Assembly (NCBI RefSeq): GCF_026745355.1
Contig: NC_079202.1
Coordinates: 64,211,555 to 64,275,554 of the forward strand
DNA from: Beta vulgaris subsp. vulgaris
Lineage: Eukaryota > Streptophyta > Magnoliopsida > Caryophyllales > Amaranthaceae
Direction: 5' to 3'
Length of the DNA stretch: 64,000 nt
Part shown: positions 60,901 to 64,000 of the stretch, piece after piece
How the letters are laid out: each line of letters starts with the position of its first letter
How positions within the stretch are numbered: the first letter of the stretch is position 1
Notes under the pieces: model-generated
What the model saw: only the letters and a program-made list of their open reading frames with translations
Told to the model about the DNA's origin: nothing
The model's database searches: none
Program-made: the position numbers and the translations under genes

Positions 60901-62970
60901 ATAACTCTATCCAACAGTTTCAACCTCTATTCCTTGGTGCTTAAAGGCATTAGATGTCAAGTAGGTAAGATCTTCATGTATAGGATGGAGAAAAATGGGA
61001 AGTGTATAAATCCATGAAAGCTACTTTTTTCTGAATAAGGTGGTCCTGCCTTAATGAAACAATTATGTAAGGTTTATCATAATTTACATTGTACCTAAAT
61101 ACAATAAAATTCAAAATGAGGGTTTCTCAATACTACTTCCCTATTTAGTAGGATAGCTTCCTGTTTTTTTTTTTAAAAAAAGTAGGGTAGCTTCATACTA
61201 TACTGCATTACTGCCACTACTGATTTTCTTGAGAGCAACAACCAAGCTGAAAACTTTGAGCTGAAACTTTGGTTGTGTTTTACCTATGTTTTAGATCAAG
61301 GAACTGTTTTGGCTCCAGGGAACAACTGGACTTGATACCAAGAGTTCATTCACCAAACATAAAAATAAAGAATTCTTTAACTACCTTATAGTTTATATTT
61401 AGAGTTGTGTGATATTTCGTTTCCCTCTCTTTCGAGAGATAAGAAAGACGAAAGAGTTGAGCTTGAAGTGCTATTGGGCTTTGCCTGTAAATTGGCTCAA
61501 AAGGCCAAGGAAGTATACTGCTCAAAAGTATTTCTGCCTCTAAAATCTCTTTCTGAATCATATGTAAGGCGTTGGGATCACAAATTTTGATAAGCATGGC
61601 ATTTAATTTCCTCTGTTAAACTTATAAGCACGGAATATATATGCTGGTGATTGACCATCCCAAAAATAATAATTTAGTGAGACTTCTTAATATTTAGGCT
61701 GGAATCTGGATTATCTTACAGATGAAAGTAGCATTGGATGTATTTTATGAGTGCATGTGTTCAACTATTGGCTCCTTAGATTTATATTGGAGACATCTAC
61801 TGGTGATGGAGTTGATGACTTTAATGATAATGATGATTGTGTATTGATGATAAACTTTTCCAACAAGCATTATATGTATTTAACCTATGATCAAGAAGTG
61901 GGATTAATCTAAAAAAGTTATATAAGATAAACTACTTTAACTATGATTTTGTTATTACTAATCCAGATCAACGTATTGAAAATTCCCACTAAACAATTAT
62001 TCTTTGGGATGGTTTCGTACACTCCCATAAGGAATCTTCGGTGGACTACACAGAATTGCTTAAAGTAGGTCTCTCTTTTTCCCCTCTCATCTTATGGGCT
62101 TGGTGAACAACAATGGCTCTTTTTTTCCAACATATTAATAGGGTTTTCACCACATTGAAATGTCAATTCTTTGTGGTCCCTGGAGTCTTGGTGTTGAGAT
62201 CTTTGAATTGAAGTCTTTGATGTCATAGACTGGTTTTTGTAAATTTAAAGAAGTTTGTCAGTAAACAAGTAGAGACTTTTTAAGTCTTTTGGGGAATTGG
62301 GTAATTGAGAAGGTAACACATTTGCAATATTAAGCATGCAGCAACAAGAAGCAGGTATGTCATCGGATTTCTACGGAAACATTACTGTTTAAGTTCCTGC
62401 AAACAGGCTTTTGATTAGCTTATTAGGGCTTTGGTTGAGAAATACACATTTTTCAAATTGCTTTTATTTTTATGCCAAGATGTAACCCAAGATTTTGTGC
62501 TGAAGCAGTTGAAGAGATTGGAACTGAAGCTGAAGCAATTTGCTGAAGTGGAGACCTTATTGATGAAGGAATGTGAACAAGTGGAGAAAGCAAGGCAGAG
62601 GTTGGCTGGGGAGAGGGCTCGTGCTTTAGCAACTAGGTTTGTACCCAGTGGGGTCGCTTCATCAGTGAATTTGCCTGGTGTTACTCAAGTTAATAACAAT
62701 ACTAGCAACAGCAGACCACCAATTATATCAGCATCACCTTCACAGCCTAGTGTTTCTGGTTATGCCAATAATCAAATGACTCATTCACAAATGTCATTCT
62801 TGCCACGGCAGCAATTCTCTTTTGGGCCTCGCCTCCCGCTTTCAGCCATACAGCCTTCTTCATCTGGGCTACCTTCAAGTGTCATGTTTGGTGCTCAAGG
62901 AGGTAGCCAATCTTCTCTGAGTCATGCAATGTTGAGAGCCGTACCAGGGACAAGCTCAAGCATGGGTTAA
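39928..62970 (+). CDS. SWI3C: SWI3C, SWI/SNF chromatin-remodelling complex subunit, about 769 aa
   Basis: Nine coding exons join in frame: 39928-39946, 40022-40549, 41096-41631, 47151-47514, 47650-47723, 48846-48949, 59150-59202, 59478-59647 and 62509-62970. The N-terminus is basic then acidic. The SWIRM domain (about residues 175-270) includes [15 protein letters not shown] and [16 protein letters not shown]-type finger (about 344-385) has CNFC and, across intron 3, CSDC. A SANT domain (about 400-450) contains [15 protein letters not shown] and [15 protein letters not shown]. The C-terminal helical region (about 575-665) includes [19 protein letters not shown] and is followed by a Gln/Ser/Pro-rich tail. 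The protein scaffolds plant BRM-type SWI/SNF complexes in the nucleus. All domains and frames are intact. Introns 3, 6 and 8 are 5.5, 10.2 and 2.9 kb. Confidence 0.96.
41632..47150. other. SWI3C intron 3 (5.5 kb), degraded repeats, no gene
   Basis: Notable content: G-homopolymers at about 41786 and 44605; a GGTGCGCCTAGGCAC phrase at about 42523 typical of degraded plant repeats; and a stretch at 43150-43330 that reads partly open and could be organelle-derived, though I could not identify it. No convincing coding exon for another gene was found. Confidence 0.5.
45732..45791. repeat. 30-bp direct repeat, two copies
   Basis: TCATTTATTGTCATATTGTA plus ten further bases occurs twice in immediate succession. 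A (GT)n microsatellite with a G-run follows at about 45892-45926. Confidence 0.85.
49164..49586 (+). pseudogene. rrn23: Nuclear-integrated fragment of plastid 23S rRNA (3' domain)
   Basis: Conserved 23S phrases are legible in order: GGCGTAGGCCTCCCAAGAGG, CGGAGATTGGCCCTCGAGTG, CTCAACGGATAAAAGTTACC, CTAGGGATAAC, GCGGTACGTGAG, GGTTCAGAACGTCGTGAGA and GAGAGGACC. About 50 bp that should follow CACATCGA near 49410 are missing, and scattered substitutions disrupt it. Bacterial-type rRNA inside a nuclear intron is best explained as a NUPT. It is in the same orientation as SWI3C. Confidence 0.92.
49587..52722. other. SWI3C intron 6, left part, no gene seen
   Basis: The stretch 49587-49860 may continue the organelle-derived insert: a CTTCTCATCCGGTTCCTTGC phrase at about 49828 resembles plastid group II intron sequence. 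This is uncertain. CAGGGGCAGACCTAGGATTT near 51525 looks like a hAT-type terminus without a partner. The rest is AT-rich and unassigned. Confidence 0.4.
53870..56865 (-). pseudogene. LINE ORF2 (endonuclease, reverse transcriptase, zf-RVT), broken
   Basis: Motifs in order on the minus strand: WNVRGLN at the start and [15 protein letters not shown] (APE endonuclease, about 56450). The reverse-transcriptase blocks follow: [49 protein letters not shown] (about 55260) and FVDDLLMF, the catalytic F.DD box, at about 54980. A zinc-binding region with [20 protein letters not shown] comes next (about 54200), and the end reads [10 protein letters not shown] near 53910. Frames change repeatedly, with stops soon after WNVRGLN and between RT blocks, so no enzyme is made. 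Confidence 0.85.
56900..58870 (-). pseudogene. LINE ORF1 (DUF4283 RNA-binding plus CCHC knuckle), split by an insertion
   Basis: The main block at 58551-58144 (136 codons) carries the DUF4283-type RNP domain with [20 protein letters not shown] and [25 protein letters not shown]-like knuckle [11 protein letters not shown] follows at about 57990-58020, then a Gln-rich linker. A 705-bp insertion (57172-57876) interrupts the linker, after which a QPKQPKQ-type tail continues to about 56900. ORF1 proteins of plant LINEs coat the element's RNA. The N-terminal part before 58551 is frameshifted. Confidence 0.75.
57172..57876. mobile_element. hAT-like non-autonomous element nested in the LINE, 705 bp
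   Basis: Flanked by the identical 10-mer GGTAACCACC (57162-57171 and 57877-57886), longer than the usual 8-bp hAT TSD. The ends TATGAAGCATGGGTAC and, inverted from the right, TAGGTAGCACCGATAC are loosely alike (11 of 16). The interior begins and ends with GGGTACG/CGTATC-rich sequence resembling the 26573-32733 hAT ends. An open frame of 119 codons is present but resembles nothing I know. Confidence 0.6.
59648..62508. other. SWI3C intron 8 (2.9 kb), no gene seen
   Basis: AT-rich, with no clear transposon ends. The first coding codon after it (62509) joins exactly to the previous exon in frame, which fixes the acceptor despite an upstream open frame starting at 62431. Confidence 0.6.
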
Positions 62971-64000
62971 AAGTATGAGATACTATAATTGATTTGGTGA
63001 TTTGCCAGAGAACTTAAATGGGAAAACATAGGATTATAGTGCTGTGATTGTGATGCCTGTGAAGATGTATTTTGTTGGGGCCACATCTTTCAAGTATTCT
63101 GCAGTTGCTGGGAATATTTGTGGTTGGAACTTTCAGCTACAATCCAGGTGTGCATTCTTTTCTTGTTTGTCTTCCTCAGCAATCTTCATCTTTCTGCCAT
63201 CTTTTTCGTCGTTTAACTTTTCCTCTTTATAGTTGAGGTTTGTAGAGTTGCTGATTAGAAAGTGGATGTTTTACCGGATTGCTGTATAGTTTTCATATTT
63301 TCAGTTATCTATTATCTGAGGGATCAAGGTGAATAGCTGAATGCCATTGTTGCTAACTTGCTCCCACCCGAGGCTGTAATTTTGCAAGTACATATGGTTT
63401 AATTGCTAAAATTGTTGTATTTTGTCTAACAATAGATGGATGACGAGTAGTACTACTTTAATATCTCGATTCTTTTTCTTTTTCTTTGGCAGCTAATATC
63501 TCAGTTCATGCCTGTGAAGTTGTTTAGTAAGTTGTTCTTTTTCTAAGGGCAACGGAACTTTTTTAATTTCGGTCTTGTCAGGGCTTTTCAGATAGTTGCC
63601 CTAGAATCTTGAGGGCTGAGACCGATCTCCGGAATCTCTAGAGAATATTGCAATCATATGTGTGCATTATAGTTTGTTGGTATATTTTTTTTTTTGAGGG
63701 GATAGTTTGTTGGTATATGTTGTAGGAGGTTTAGGTAGTTAGTAAGAAGTTTGTGAGAATAGCTAAAAGTTATTAGTGAGTTTGTTGTAATAGGCCTGTT
63801 AAGTTCTTCTATAAATAGTTGTAGTTGTTCGAAGATGATTTTTTACCTAATTTGTTTTCCAAAGAGTTTATTTCTTCGCACCTTTGAGGATGTGTATTCG
63901 GAAAATTGAAAATTCATTTTACTCTGAGAATGAAGTCCATCAGTTGAAATCCCACAATAGTAACTCAACCTTAATGATCAGACATGCTTTTTTTGGCCTA
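62971..64000 (+). other. SWI3C 3' untranslated region and downstream DNA
   Basis: No further coding exon is evident after the TAA at 62968-62970. The stretch up to roughly 63550 is T-rich and likely transcribed; no single polyadenylation signal stands out. Confidence 0.5.

Overview
This is nuclear DNA from a flowering plant, almost certainly a eudicot. The evidence is AT-rich intergenic sequence, GT-AG introns, plant-only gene families (WAT1/UMAMIT, SWI3C), plastid-derived insertions and dense plant DNA transposons. I cannot name the species.

Three host genes can be reconstructed exon by exon. (1) A WAT1-related (EamA, drug/metabolite transporter) gene lies on + at 18310-22700, with 7 exons and 396 aa. 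(2) OGG1, the 8-oxoguanine DNA glycosylase/AP lyase, lies on - at 34866-24332, with 3 exons and about 377 aa; its second intron is 9.3 kb. (3) SWI3C, a SWIRM/ZZ/SANT subunit of SWI/SNF chromatin-remodelling complexes, lies on + at 39928-62970, with 9 coding exons and about 769 aa; its introns reach 5.5 and 10.2 kb. OGG1 and SWI3C are divergent neighbours. From memory, the Arabidopsis orthologues (At1g21710, At1g21700) are also adjacent, so this looks like conserved microsynteny swollen by transposons.

The rest is mostly transposons, many nested, and their ends can often be set by terminal repeats plus target-site duplications (TSDs). 0-7 kb: a complete 4.4-kb CACTA element encoding only a TnpA-like protein, then a hAT-like element holding a foldback Mutator-like element (MULE). 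9.5-17.5 kb: Stowaway and Tourist MITEs, a Helitron, and a hAT-like element holding a young 1.9-kb MULE. 24-34 kb (OGG1 intron 2): a LINE RNase H relic and a 6.2-kb hAT with a broken BED/DUF659/HATC transposase. 35-39.7 kb (between OGG1 and SWI3C): Helitrons, a palindromic MULE, a duplicated OGG1 exon fragment, and a Pack-MULE carrying a WDR70-like fragment inside a Helitron. 49-59 kb (SWI3C intron 6): a piece of plastid 23S rRNA and a three-layer nest (MULE-like termini, LINE, hAT-like insert). A plastid ndhK fragment lies at about 23.9 kb.

I found no operon, CRISPR array or clearly novel pathway. The most unusual items are the 172-bp tandem repeat filling a CACTA intron, the fully bounded nested elements, the Pack-MULE, and the closeness of Helitron-family insertions to the OGG1 and SWI3C start codons.
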